Part shown: positions 22,456 to 30,732 of the stretch, piece by piece
How positions within the stretch are numbered: the stretch's first letter is position 1
Layout: each line of letters opens with the position of its first letter
IMG/VR virus record: IMGVR_UViG_3300028024_000015
Location: 1 to 41,523 of that record
Source: a virus
Length of the DNA: 41,523 bases
Reading direction: 5' to 3' (one strand)
The notes under the pieces: model-generated
What the model was told of the DNA's origin: nothing
Seen by the model: the letters and a program-made list of their open reading frames with translations, nothing else
Databases searched by the model: none
Position numbers and translations under genes: made by a program

Positions 22456-22511
22456 GCTGCGGCAACACGTACAGGGGGACGTGCTTTCAGTTGGCCCAAC
22501 CTAGCCGCAGC
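22456..22511 (-). ncRNA. Three-stem RNA element, copy B (after major capsid gene)
   Basis: On the minus strand, P1 is GCTGCGGC with GCCGCAGC (22504-22511 with 22456-22463), then TA. P2 GGTTG(GGC)CAACT (22489-22501) follows, then GAA(A), and P3 AGCACGT(CCCCCTGT)ACGTGTT with one G-U (22464-22485). The outer stem and the TA / GAAA linkers are identical to copy A at 17559-17613. The inner stems pair in both copies although their sequences differ, which is what a selected RNA structure looks like. It is flanked by two terminators. Confidence 0.65.
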
Positions 22512-22519
22512 ACAGACGT

Positions 22520-22540
22520 AAAAAAAGCGCCCTAGGCGCC
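22520..22540 (-). terminator. Terminator after the major capsid gene
   Basis: On the minus strand, GCGCC(TAG)GGCGC is followed by TTTTTTT. The stem has only 5 bp but is all G-C, and the T-run is long. It begins about 25 bp after the capsid gene stop and precedes RNA element B. Confidence 0.7.
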
Positions 22541-22565
22541 CTTGTTTTGCTTACTGCTTTCCGGC

Positions 22566-23582
22566 TTAGTACGGCGCGGAGATGATGCTGAGTGCTTCGG
22601 GTCGAACTGCCCATCCCGACGTCGCGCGAAGCTCCGACGTGATGTCGATCGCGCCGCCCGGCAGCGGGCACGGAAGCTCGCGGGGAGCGGCCATGTCCAT
22701 GTATTGCAGATTGCAGGCTGCGAGTCCCGGCGTGATCTTCGCGAACTCGTTCGTGTTGAGTTTGTTCGCGATCGGCTTCTTGACTTCAGGAACCGTGATC
22801 ATGATGACGTCCGTACCGCCAGCGCCCTTGCCAACGAGCGTGTCATCCGTCACCCAGATAATCTCGTCGCCATTCCAGCCAGCGGCGACATCAACCACGT
22901 GAGCCGGCGAGCCAGAGCCCGCGCCCGGACGCTGGAACTGCGTCAGCTGCACGATCTGATATGAGAGCATCGTCATGATGCGCTGCGTCGTGAGGATCGT
23001 GACACGCACAGGAATGCCGACCTGCATCGTGCGCACCTTGACCGCCGCAATCTGGTTCAGGACGAACTGAGCCAGTTGGCCGCTATCGTACGTGCTGACG
23101 TTCGTATTGCCGTTCGAATCGGCCGGCAGGTTGAGCGTCGTAGCGCCCTGCGTGTTCAGCATGCCTTCGCCGTTAGCCGGCGTGAAGCCCTGCAGCAGAC
23201 CGGTACGCAGTTGCTGGAAGATGCCCTGGCGCATGCCGAGACGTTGAGCCTCGACAATCGAGATGCCCCATCGGCCCATGGCAGCCGTATCGTGGTGGTC
23301 ATACTCGGCGCGCACGCGCAGCAGGTAGGTCGGCGTGCTGATCATGTCATTGGTGACCGACACGCCAGGCAACAGATTGCCCGCCGACTGACCCGCATTG
23401 ACCTTCGTGCGGATGTCCAGGTGTTTGATGTAGACCTGAAGGTCGCCATCGCTGAGGCGAACCATCGGGTCGCCACCGGCCAGAACTTCGAATGCCCCGG
23501 ATGCCTGCTGATACTGCGTCAGGATCTCGGGAACCATGTACGACGGGTTCTGGATTACATAGCTCGAGGCAACGTTAGCCAT
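22566..23582 (-). CDS. Major capsid protein (DUF2184-like, HK97-type fold)
   Basis: This 338-aa protein (AAGGAG before the ATG) has segments such as LSDGDLQVYIKHLDIRTKVNAGQSAGNLLPGVSV, DHHDTAAMGRWGISIVEAQRLGMRQGIFQQLRTGLL, and GNLNTQGATTLNLPADSNG-like loops. These match the DUF2184 group of myophage capsid proteins. The C-terminal SELRATSGWAVRPEALSIISAPY is also typical. Length and position after protease/scaffold and cement genes agree. It forms the icosahedral shell. It is followed by a terminator and a structured RNA. Confidence 0.88.
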   Translation of the reverse strand: MANVASSYVIQNPSYMVPEILTQYQQASGAFEVLAGGDPMVRLSDGDLQVYIKHLDIRTKVNAGQSAGNLLPGVSVTNDMISTPTYLLRVRAEYDHHDTAAMGRWGISIVEAQRLGMRQGIFQQLRTGLLQGFTPANGEGMLNTQGATTLNLPADSNGNTNVSTYDSGQLAQFVLNQIAAVKVRTMQVGIPVRVTILTTQRIMTMLSYQIVQLTQFQRPGAGSGSPAHVVDVAAGWNGDEIIWVTDDTLVGKGAGGTDVIMITVPEVKKPIANKLNTNEFAKITPGLAACNLQYMDMAAPRELPCPLPGGAIDITSELRATSGWAVRPEALSIISAPY

Positions 23583-23591
23583 TTTCGCTCC

Positions 23592-24470
23592 TTAGATTTG
23601 AATAACGGCAACGTTGCCGGACGTGTTCCAGTTCGCCGTCAGGAGCGTCTGGTTCCAGGCGACGGTCTTGCTGCCGCCCATGTTGATTTCCAGCACCTTG
23701 ACCGGGAGCGCTCCGATACCGTAGTTCAGTACGATCGTGCCAGTCAGTGCGCCAGTGGCGATCGCGCCCGAAGCCGCCGTGATCTGGAAGCTGAAATGCT
23801 GGTTATCGGTGAACGATGTCACGACCTGATTGCCGTTGACGAGCGCTGCGCCCGTACCCGTCACGCCGCTGATGTTGATGTAGTCGCCAACAGCGCCAAC
23901 CGGCGATGCTGCGGCCATCACAACTGCGAACGTGTAGACGCCGCTTGCATAAGACGAGGTGATCGACGTAACCGAATAGGTCGCGGTCGAAGCGTCATAC
24001 GGTTGCAGAACCTGGTTGTTGAAGTCCCACGAAACCTGCTGGTTGATCAGGCCGCCTTGCAGCGACTGGAGCGAGGCATCGCAGGCAACCGGGATGATTG
24101 CGCCCGAGCCTAGGCGGAAGAACGGAACCGTGCCGCCCTGACCAACGATGGGTACCTTGTTCTGCGGCCAGTTGACCATCGCGTGGCCTTGGTTGAACAC
24201 GCTGAAGCCCGTCAGATTGGCAATGGCGGTAGCGCGACCCACGCTGGGGCCAGTCGCATTGCCATAGCCGGGATTCGGCATGTCTTCGAAAATCGCGACA
24301 CCGCCCCACATCGGCAGGGATTCGGTGGACGCGAGCACGCCATTGACGAGTTGGTAACGCGTGGCCGGCTGGTCGTAGGCGCTGCCCTGGACAAACCCTT
24401 CCGACGCCACAGAGAACGAACCAGCAGCGTTCGTCGTCGACATCGGGTTAAACGAGACGAAGTTGCTCAT
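23592..24470 (-). CDS. Capsid cement/decoration protein (Gp24-like) with beta insertion
   Basis: This 292-aa protein lies directly before the capsid gene. The N-terminal part FNPMSTTNAAGSFSVASEGFVQGSAYDQPATRYQLVNGVLAS, then PMWGGVAIFEDMPNP, is typical of structural cement proteins (Gp24 type) that stabilise expanded capsids. Residues about 165-250 (SSYASGVYTFAVVMAAASPVGAVGDYINISGV) are an extra beta domain that resembles insertions in the sheath and gpJ-like proteins. It ends GGSKTVAWNQTLLTANWNTSGNVAVIQI. Confidence 0.78.
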   Translation of the reverse strand: MSNFVSFNPMSTTNAAGSFSVASEGFVQGSAYDQPATRYQLVNGVLASTESLPMWGGVAIFEDMPNPGYGNATGPSVGRATAIANLTGFSVFNQGHAMVNWPQNKVPIVGQGGTVPFFRLGSGAIIPVACDASLQSLQGGLINQQVSWDFNNQVLQPYDASTATYSVTSITSSYASGVYTFAVVMAAASPVGAVGDYINISGVTGTGAALVNGNQVVTSFTDNQHFSFQITAASGAIATGALTGTIVLNYGIGALPVKVLEINMGGSKTVAWNQTLLTANWNTSGNVAVIQI

Positions 24471-24473
24471 TCC

Positions 24474-26303
24474 TTAGTTCCCTTTCGAAATACCGACTTG
24501 CTTCATCGGAATGGTTTTGAACTCGCCCATCCAGGCGTTCGCGTCACCCACGAACGTGCGGACCAGTTGCCCGTTCGCGTCGCGCTTCTCGATTGCGCGC
24601 AGGGTGCCGGCAGGCAGATCGACCGGGTGCGATGCCGTAACGGCTGCATCGGCGTAAATCTGCTTTTCTGCGATTTCCACGGCTTCGGCGGGGAGGGCGC
24701 TGATATCGACGCTCTTCCAGTTCGCGCTGTGCTTCTTCAGGTTCGAAGCGAGACGCTTGCGGTACGACAGAAGGTCTTCGCCACGCAACGGACGCGGAGC
24801 GGAGTCGCCAAACGCGGAATACACGCTGTCCGCTTTCGCCTGGGCATCTGCCATTTCCGCATAATCGGAGTCCGACAGTTCCTTGGGCATGCGCGACTCG
24901 AGATCAGCAATTTTCTTGCGGGTCTCTTCGGCGTCGGCCTTGGCTGCGGCTTCTTCCTTCTCGCGCTTTTCTTCCTCTTCAGCATCGGCCTTCGCCTTCG
25001 CTTCGGACTCTTCCTTTTCCTTGGCTTCGGCGTCGGCCTTGGCCTTTTCTTCGGCGCTGAGCGATGCGTCTGCTTTCGCCTTCATGCTGGACTCAATCGA
25101 ATCCATGCGCTGCATGACGCTATCCATGAACTTCTGGAGCTTTTCATCAGCGTCGGCCTTAGCCTTGGCCTCACTGTCAGCCTTTGCTTTCGCTTCGGCC
25201 TCATTCGCCTCGGCGTCCGCCTTGGCCTTCAGTTCTTCTTCAGTCATTTGAATTTCCTGAACGATGTTGGTGGAAACGCCTGACGGCGGGCCGCCTTTAT
25301 CCCACACGCCCTGTATGCAGATCGCTACATGGTCGAGCAGGCTGGGTTTTCCCTCAATCAAGAGGGACTCACCATCCTCAAGCTTGATGGTGCTATTTAC
25401 TGCCTGGTCACGGAAAACCACGGTTGGAGACGTGGAGAGTTGGTGCTTCTCCATGATTTCCGCTGCCGTGGCGTCGTAAACTTTTGCGATTCCCCACACC
25501 TCTTTCTCTTCGAGTTTGAGATAGGGGATGAATATTGATCCGATCGTCCGTTCAACGAATTCTTTCGAATTGAGCGATGCTTTTTCCGGGTGCTCACAGA
25601 TGACCGTCAGGCCATTGCAGCGCGCCAGAAATTCGTCGTTCAGATAGAGATCGGGATTGCGGAAAACAAATTCTTTGTGCGCCGATCGGTAGGCAACCCC
25701 TGTGCCGGTGATACGGATGTTGAAGAGCCAGACGTTCTCGTATTTCTGCGGAGACGGCAATTCGCCGGCCACCATCGCACGAGCCAGATCAAGCTCATTC
25801 ATCTTTAGCGGGTTGACGGCATCCAGCGCGCCAGATTCGAGCGTCATCAGCGAACCCGGATGCATCGGCTCGGGATATTCTCCCGGCGTCGCCCACATCC
25901 AGTCCGTGTTTTCGTCGCAGAGCGTCGGCGTGAACTCGGTAACAGCCTTGCCAAACGTCGTGAAGGCAACGGCGCCATCGTCGGTGAACGACAACTGTCT
26001 GAGCGCGCCGACCGGCAGGTACCCGGTTTCCTCTGCGCACTCGCGGACTGCGGCTTGGTCGGGCGTCTCGCCTAATTCCTGTTTGCCACCAGGGAAGGCC
26101 CAATGGCCCGGATAGGCTCCGCCGTCGCCGCGTTTAAGCAGCAGCACCTTGCCGTTCGCAATGAAGGCGATACCAGCGGCGTCGATTTTCTCGGCGTCTG
26201 CCGCGACAAACTCTTTGCCTACCTTCTCAGGAATGCCGAGCGTGGAGTGCCCATGCGCCGCAGCTTCCATAGCGCGATGCTGCGCTTCACTTACAGAGGG
26301 CAT
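24474..26303 (-). CDS. Nudix hydrolase - prohead protease - scaffold fusion
   Basis: This 609-aa protein has four parts. Residues 1-36 ([28 protein letters not shown]) form a short motif common at the start of phage proteins. A Nudix hydrolase domain (about 42-165) carries a full Nudix box, G73-x5-E79-x7-R87-E88-x2-E91-E92-x-G94. A DUF2213-type prohead protease (about 185-345) has candidate catalytic H238 in CEHP and Ser in LSTSPTV, with LDHVAI near 323. A charged Ala/Lys/Glu coiled coil (about 353-470) is scaffold-like. Gene order fits protease plus scaffold. The Nudix part presumably cleaves a nucleoside-diphosphate compound. Whether it is removed by self-cleavage is unknown. Confidence 0.85.
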   Translation of the reverse strand: MPSVSEAQHRAMEAAAHGHSTLGIPEKVGKEFVAADAEKIDAAGIAFIANGKVLLLKRGDGGAYPGHWAFPGGKQELGETPDQAAVRECAEETGYLPVGALRQLSFTDDGAVAFTTFGKAVTEFTPTLCDENTDWMWATPGEYPEPMHPGSLMTLESGALDAVNPLKMNELDLARAMVAGELPSPQKYENVWLFNIRITGTGVAYRSAHKEFVFRNPDLYLNDEFLARCNGLTVICEHPEKASLNSKEFVERTIGSIFIPYLKLEEKEVWGIAKVYDATAAEIMEKHQLSTSPTVVFRDQAVNSTIKLEDGESLLIEGKPSLLDHVAICIQGVWDKGGPPSGVSTNIVQEIQMTEEELKAKADAEANEAEAKAKADSEAKAKADADEKLQKFMDSVMQRMDSIESSMKAKADASLSAEEKAKADAEAKEKEESEAKAKADAEEEEKREKEEAAAKADAEETRKKIADLESRMPKELSDSDYAEMADAQAKADSVYSAFGDSAPRPLRGEDLLSYRKRLASNLKKHSANWKSVDISALPAEAVEIAEKQIYADAAVTASHPVDLPAGTLRAIEKRDANGQLVRTFVGDANAWMGEFKTIPMKQVGISKGN

Positions 26304-26306
26304 AAT

Positions 26307-27140
26307 TTATCTCTTCATTGCGGCGATCTTGGCGCGGACTTCAGCAAGTGATTCCTCGCCTTTGCGGGTGATCATTTCGGAGGGGAGGTCATGCAGATTG
26401 TATAAATATTGATACGAGCACGAACAAAAAACTTCTTCTCCCGGCTTCGTGATCTGATCGGTGTATCCGTCTGGACCGGCCTTCATCAGTCCTTTCTCGA
26501 TCGCCCAATTACCGCGAATCGCATAGACCTTTTGGTCGCGCTCTTTGTGATCTTCCCGGTAGGAATACCCGCGACGCCTCCATTGGCTCGCCCACTTGCC
26601 CGCAATCGCTCCGCCGTCGGTAGCGATAACGTCATTGAGGCTTGACACGAACTTCATGCCCTGGTCAATCACGCAGCGCTTTTCCTCGAACGGAAGCGAC
26701 GTCAACGCCTTGCGAATGTTCTCCTTGACGTCCTTCGTTTCAATCGCGCGGCTACCGCCAGCAGGCACAGACGAAGCCCAGCCAGCAAAGCGCTGTGTCG
26801 TCTTCTCGACCATCTGCTGGCGATTCAGCTTGATCAGGTTGCGTGACACCATGAGGCGCCGGTCAAGTTCTGCCTGCAGTTTTGGCTTCAGCCGCTCAAC
26901 CGTGAAGCGCGGAACGCCGGGATGCGACTTCAGGATTTGCCCATCATCAATCAAGCGCTTGTACGTGCCCATCAGAACGCGCGTCAATTCCTCATTGAGC
27001 ACGCTTTCCGGGGTGAGCGTCTGGGCGGCTGCGTGGCGGATTTTCTCGACCCAATAGTTCAGTCGCTCTACCGAATCAAAGCCAAATGATTCAAACTCGC
27101 GAATGGCCTCGCTGATCGTCTGGTAGAAGGATTGAGCCAT
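26307..27140 (-). CDS. Minor head protein (MuF / SPP1 gp7-like)
   Basis: This 277-aa protein follows the portal gene with a one-base overlap. After a helical N-terminal half (ELDRRLMVSRNLIKLNRQQMVEKTTQRFAGW), the C-terminal part carries a MuF pattern: ASQWRRRGYSYREDHKERDQKVYAIRG, then DGYTDQITKPGEEVFCSCSYQYLYNL. The D-H-x-x-R-D and C-x-C elements are characteristic. MuF proteins enter the prohead with the portal and assist morphogenesis, and a few copies are ejected with DNA. No fused toxin domain is seen. Confidence 0.85.
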   Translation of the reverse strand: MAQSFYQTISEAIREFESFGFDSVERLNYWVEKIRHAAAQTLTPESVLNEELTRVLMGTYKRLIDDGQILKSHPGVPRFTVERLKPKLQAELDRRLMVSRNLIKLNRQQMVEKTTQRFAGWASSVPAGGSRAIETKDVKENIRKALTSLPFEEKRCVIDQGMKFVSSLNDVIATDGGAIAGKWASQWRRRGYSYREDHKERDQKVYAIRGNWAIEKGLMKAGPDGYTDQITKPGEEVFCSCSYQYLYNLHDLPSEMITRKGEESLAEVRAKIAAMKR

Positions 27141-28564
27141 CAGGTTTTCGAGTTGAACGGCGCCGGTTCTTCTGGCTCCTTGGCGGGCTCAGGCGGCACA
27201 TAATTCTTCAGCGCCTCAAAATCCAGTATCAGCGGATGCTGAAGCAGGGTCTTGCATTCATTGAAGTTGTCCGCCGCCCACTTGATGAGGATGTCCTTGT
27301 TCTCAGGGTCAAGCTCGGGAGACATCACCTCGAGCATGGCGATGATCGCCTTCAGCTTGACGTCATCCGTCTTGGCTTTCTCGCTCTCGGGTTCCTCGAG
27401 CAGATTGGGCCATTCCGTGTGGAATGCGTTGATCCAGTCGTACAGGGCTTTCGTGTACGGGATGTTCTTGTATTCTGGAAACTCAGCCTGCACGCGCTTG
27501 TAGAACTCGGGATTCCACGCACGCCGCATGACCAGCGGATCGAAGAAGTCGTACAGCGGCTTCATTTCCTTGCGGACACCGCTGATATACCGTGCGATGT
27601 CCTTGGCGTCTTCCGTACCCTCGCCAAAGCCTTCGGCGTACGATTCAGCCAGCAGCAACTTGGCCGGCATCTTCGCGGCAGAGGCAATGTTCTCGATGAT
27701 GTTCTTGCGTGCCGTTGTCATTGCGACATCGGTGTTCTGCATGTTCAGCGTCTCGATCGCTTCCTCAATCGAAATGCTGAGAACGTTACCGGTCTTGCCT
27801 TCCTTGATCAGATGCCGCTTGACACCCGTCAGCATCTGCATTGCATTGTCGATAATGCTGCCAGGCGATTTCAGCTTGGCAACAATCAGCCCCGCCTTGA
27901 GCGTGACCAGATCGTCGGTGATCAGGCTTTGGATGAAGCTCTTGAGCGGAAAAATCGCTCGCTGGTAGACCGACCGGCCAACGTATCCAAATGCGGAATT
28001 CGTATAGCCGAGGTAAATCGGGTTCTCATTCATCACCACGCAGGCGCGCGAACGGTGATATGGCTGGCCGGCAACAGAGATCGCCGCGTGTTTCAGGAAG
28101 TCCGGCGCGTTGGGGTCCTGGTTCAGCACAAGGCTGCCCGCCGTGTTGAGCGGGTCCAGAACATTGAAATACACGTCCAGAGACGCTAGAGCCTTGGGGT
28201 CGATCGGCCGATTTGTCGGCACACCCTCTGCACCGACCGCGACCGACGAAACGCCGTACACGCGCGACAGCACCTTCGTATTGAAGATGAGGTCGCCCAC
28301 GTTGAGCGCGTCCCACTCGCTCTCGAAAGCCTCCTTGACCATCGATTCAGGCGAACCTGGAATCGTGACAATCCGGGGCTGGCTCATCGCCAGTTCAACC
28401 GGCAATTCGGCCATCTTCGCGCCGAGCGGGTGGTACAGATAGATCAGCTTGCATAACTGATAGCTGACGTCTAAGCCGGGCTCGATCTCATCGGACATCA
28501 TGATTTCGGCGAGCGACGATCCGAGCGACGATCCGGTTACGGTGATGGTGCTGTGTTCGCTCAT
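27140..28564 (-). CDS. Portal protein (DUF1073 type)
   Basis: This 474-aa protein forms the dodecameric DNA gate at one capsid vertex. The pattern EPGLDVSYQLCKLIYLYHPLGAKMAELPVELAMSQP matches DUF1073-family portals. IFNTKVLSRVYGVSSVAVGAEG and FKSFIQSLITDDLVTLKAGLIVAKLKSPG-type helices also fit, as does AAKMPAKLLLAESYAEGFGEGTEDAKDIARYISGVR. Its position between large terminase and MuF is canonical. The C-terminus ends in a Pro/Glu-rich tail (PPEPAKEPEEPAPF). The ATG abuts the terminase stop. Confidence 0.88.
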   Translation of the reverse strand: MSEHSTITVTGSSLGSSLAEIMMSDEIEPGLDVSYQLCKLIYLYHPLGAKMAELPVELAMSQPRIVTIPGSPESMVKEAFESEWDALNVGDLIFNTKVLSRVYGVSSVAVGAEGVPTNRPIDPKALASLDVYFNVLDPLNTAGSLVLNQDPNAPDFLKHAAISVAGQPYHRSRACVVMNENPIYLGYTNSAFGYVGRSVYQRAIFPLKSFIQSLITDDLVTLKAGLIVAKLKSPGSIIDNAMQMLTGVKRHLIKEGKTGNVLSISIEEAIETLNMQNTDVAMTTARKNIIENIASAAKMPAKLLLAESYAEGFGEGTEDAKDIARYISGVRKEMKPLYDFFDPLVMRRAWNPEFYKRVQAEFPEYKNIPYTKALYDWINAFHTEWPNLLEEPESEKAKTDDVKLKAIIAMLEVMSPELDPENKDILIKWAADNFNECKTLLQHPLILDFEALKNYVPPEPAKEPEEPAPFNSKT

Positions 28565-29842
28565 TTAAAATCCGTCTGGGCCACCGAGGCCAATGATTAC
28601 TCCATACATGAAACCATCGGCCAAATCGTCCGCACGCTTATGGGCATCCTTATCGCCAATGCGATAGCCGACCACCTGGGATATGAAATGATTCTTCGTC
28701 TGCCCTTTGTATTCCGTTACCTTGTCCAGCGCGTTTTCGGAAATTTTCACTTCTCCGCGATAGACGGCACCAGAACAAGCCATCGCGCGACCGTCCTTGC
28801 CGACGCTTGTGATATCGCCAGAAATGGGCCGCGCCGGCCATCCCACGCGGGCGGCATGCTGATTCAAGGTAATGCCGCTTGCCTTGTCTTCAATGAATGC
28901 ACCAAGTGATCCGGTTCGCGCCTTGGTGAGCTTGGCGTAATATTCAAGTTGCTTGAATACATTCGGCAGCCATGTAACCAGCAAATCCGAGTTGATCTGG
29001 ACAATTTCCCAATCCAGAATGATCAACGGATGCCCTGAATATTTCGATTTGGCGTAGTAGACGACAGCTGTTCCGTCGTTCCCGCTCCCGTCCTTCATGG
29101 CGCTGTCAATAACAGCAAAGACGCCATCGCAATGGGCGGGAAAAGGAACGCCCTTTCCACCGACGGTTAGCTTGTCTAGCTCGAAGAACGCGACGCCCGA
29201 CCAGTCGATAAACTCAGCAAGAAATTCCTGTTTGAAAACGAGCGGGTGGCTTTTTAAGCGCTCCAGCTCGAGTTCGTCTGCGGGGACATATGGGTTGCTG
29301 CTTGTGGGGGCATGGTGCTGTTTGAAGCCCAACCCTTCGTCGTGACAAATTTTGTAGAAGAAGTTGTCTTCAGCAATGCCATTTGGCGTCGAGAACACCC
29401 AAACCGAGCCGCGACGAGTCAGGAGGGTCGGCTTGATTGACCGCTCCCATATCTTCATCATCTGGCTATTTTTGGTAAATGCAGCCTCGTCAACCATGAC
29501 AAGGTCGTATTCCCGGCCGCGCCCGGCCAACTCGTTATCATTCAGCGTCCAAAGGTCTACTTTGCCGCTGGTTGTGGTCCGTACTTTCCCTTTCGATCGA
29601 TCAAACGACTTCTTGATCGGATTCAGGATGTCCGTAATCTCGTCGTACGGCTCATCAAGCTGCTTATGCTCTGGGGTGAACAAGCCAACCAGGCGCCCCT
29701 TGGCTGCGGCATCGCAGGCCATAGTGACCATCTGTTTGGTCTTGCCCCAACGGCGACCACATCGAACCGCATTCAGGCGAGCGCGATTCTTATAAATTTC
29801 TACCTGACCGCTGTGCAAGGTCGGTAACTGGATAACGGGCAT
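28565..29842 (-). CDS. Terminase large subunit
   Basis: This 425-aa packaging motor ATPase/nuclease has Walker A CGRRWGKT (28-35), Walker B DLVMVDEAAF with D118-E119, and the coupling motif FSTPNG (150-155). The RNase H-like nuclease domain has D246 in AVIDSAM, E318-D319 in FIEDKASG, and a C-terminal DDLADGFMYG acidic pair. It pumps DNA into the prohead and cuts the concatemer. No strong Shine-Dalgarno precedes the ATG, and a 47-bp gap separates it from the small subunit gene. Confidence 0.95.
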   Translation of the reverse strand: MPVIQLPTLHSGQVEIYKNRARLNAVRCGRRWGKTKQMVTMACDAAAKGRLVGLFTPEHKQLDEPYDEITDILNPIKKSFDRSKGKVRTTTSGKVDLWTLNDNELAGRGREYDLVMVDEAAFTKNSQMMKIWERSIKPTLLTRRGSVWVFSTPNGIAEDNFFYKICHDEGLGFKQHHAPTSSNPYVPADELELERLKSHPLVFKQEFLAEFIDWSGVAFFELDKLTVGGKGVPFPAHCDGVFAVIDSAMKDGSGNDGTAVVYYAKSKYSGHPLIILDWEIVQINSDLLVTWLPNVFKQLEYYAKLTKARTGSLGAFIEDKASGITLNQHAARVGWPARPISGDITSVGKDGRAMACSGAVYRGEVKISENALDKVTEYKGQTKNHFISQVVGYRIGDKDAHKRADDLADGFMYGVIIGLGGPDGF

Positions 29843-29889
29843 GAGTAGATTTCACTTCGCCGCGTACCAGCGACTTTCATTTCATTTTT

Positions 29890-30447
29890 CTAGTCAGGCA
29901 ATCCGCCTTGGATAATTACCTTGCCATCATCGATATTCGAGTCTTTATTTGCGCGCAGCAGGTTCAAGCCGATCTCGCTGGCATCGTTTGCCATGCGCGT
30001 CAGTACGGCGATGCCTTTGAGTGACGCGAGGCTCGTCTCGTCTAATGGCGTGGCGTCGTCTATCTCGGCTACCTTGTTGTGCGCGATTCCCGCTAGTCGA
30101 TGGGCCGTAGCCGCTCCGTACTCCGCCGCCGACGCAAGATGCCCGCTGATGTTCGTCAACTTCTGCGCCAAGTCAGTCACGATCTGTTGCCGAACGATGG
30201 GCAATGATGCGATCTTCTCGGAAATATCCTTGACACGCTTCTCGGCGTCAATTTTCTCCAAAGCCAATTCCCGCAAGGGTTTCCCGGCTTTTCCCTGTTC
30301 GGATCTATTCGGATTTATTTTCTTCCGAATCGTTGCTTCGTTGACTCCGTACTCTTTGGCGAGGGAGTTGACCGATTCGCCATTAACTAGATGCCGACGC
30401 TCAACTTCAGCCCACTGTTCCGGTGTAAGCGCTGATTTCCGCCCCAT
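29890..30447 (-). CDS. Terminase small subunit
   Basis: This 185-aa protein (AGGAAG before the ATG) has an N-terminal helix-turn-helix: ALTPEQWAEVERRHLVNGESVNSLAKEYGVNEATIRKKINP. This would recognise the packaging site. Helical regions for oligomerisation follow (VRQQIVTDLAQKLTNISGHLASAAEYGAATAHRLAGIA). It ends with DGKVIIQGGLPD. Its position upstream of the large subunit supports the call. The packaging site itself (cos or pac) is not recognisable. Confidence 0.85.
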   Translation of the reverse strand: MGRKSALTPEQWAEVERRHLVNGESVNSLAKEYGVNEATIRKKINPNRSEQGKAGKPLRELALEKIDAEKRVKDISEKIASLPIVRQQIVTDLAQKLTNISGHLASAAEYGAATAHRLAGIAHNKVAEIDDATPLDETSLASLKGIAVLTRMANDASEIGLNLLRANKDSNIDDGKVIIQGGLPD

Positions 30448-30491
30448 ATTTCTTCCTCAGCGCGTCCGCCTGCTCCTTGATGATTGGATTT

Positions 30492-30695
30492 CTATTCCGC
30501 GCTATCGAATGCTTCCGGCATGGTTCGTATCAGTTCGCGCACCTGCGCTAGCGTAGGACTGATGGTGATGCGGAAACGGGTCGTTAGGCCCTGATAGTGC
30601 TCCAGCCCGGTCTTGTCTATCTCCATCTCCACCGATTGAATGGTGGAATTGCCGCGCTCACCGGTATTCGGATACGTTTTCGTCGGATCGTACAT
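30492..30695 (-). CDS. Small hypothetical protein
   Basis: This 67-aa protein starts at the ATG at 30695, with GGAG 6 bp upstream. A TTG two codons earlier is too close to the GGAG. The sequence YDPTKTYPNTGERGNSTIQSVEMEIDKTGLEHYQGLTTRFRITISPTLAQVRELIRTMPEAF looks like a compact alpha/beta domain. I do not recognise the family. It lies between a secreted fibre-like gene and the small terminase, in the same operon. Confidence 0.65.
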   Translation of the reverse strand: MYDPTKTYPNTGERGNSTIQSVEMEIDKTGLEHYQGLTTRFRITISPTLAQVRELIRTMPEAFDSAE

Positions 30696-30732
30696 AGGCA
30701 ACTCCAGATTCGTTATGCCGCGACATCCGCGT

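Noticed and set aside
24183-25283. Long plus-strand reading frame of 366 codons
   Set aside because: It is antisense to the cement and protease-scaffold genes. Its hydrophobic low-complexity sequence is the complement of Ala/Lys/Glu coiled-coil codons. No ribosome site or homology.
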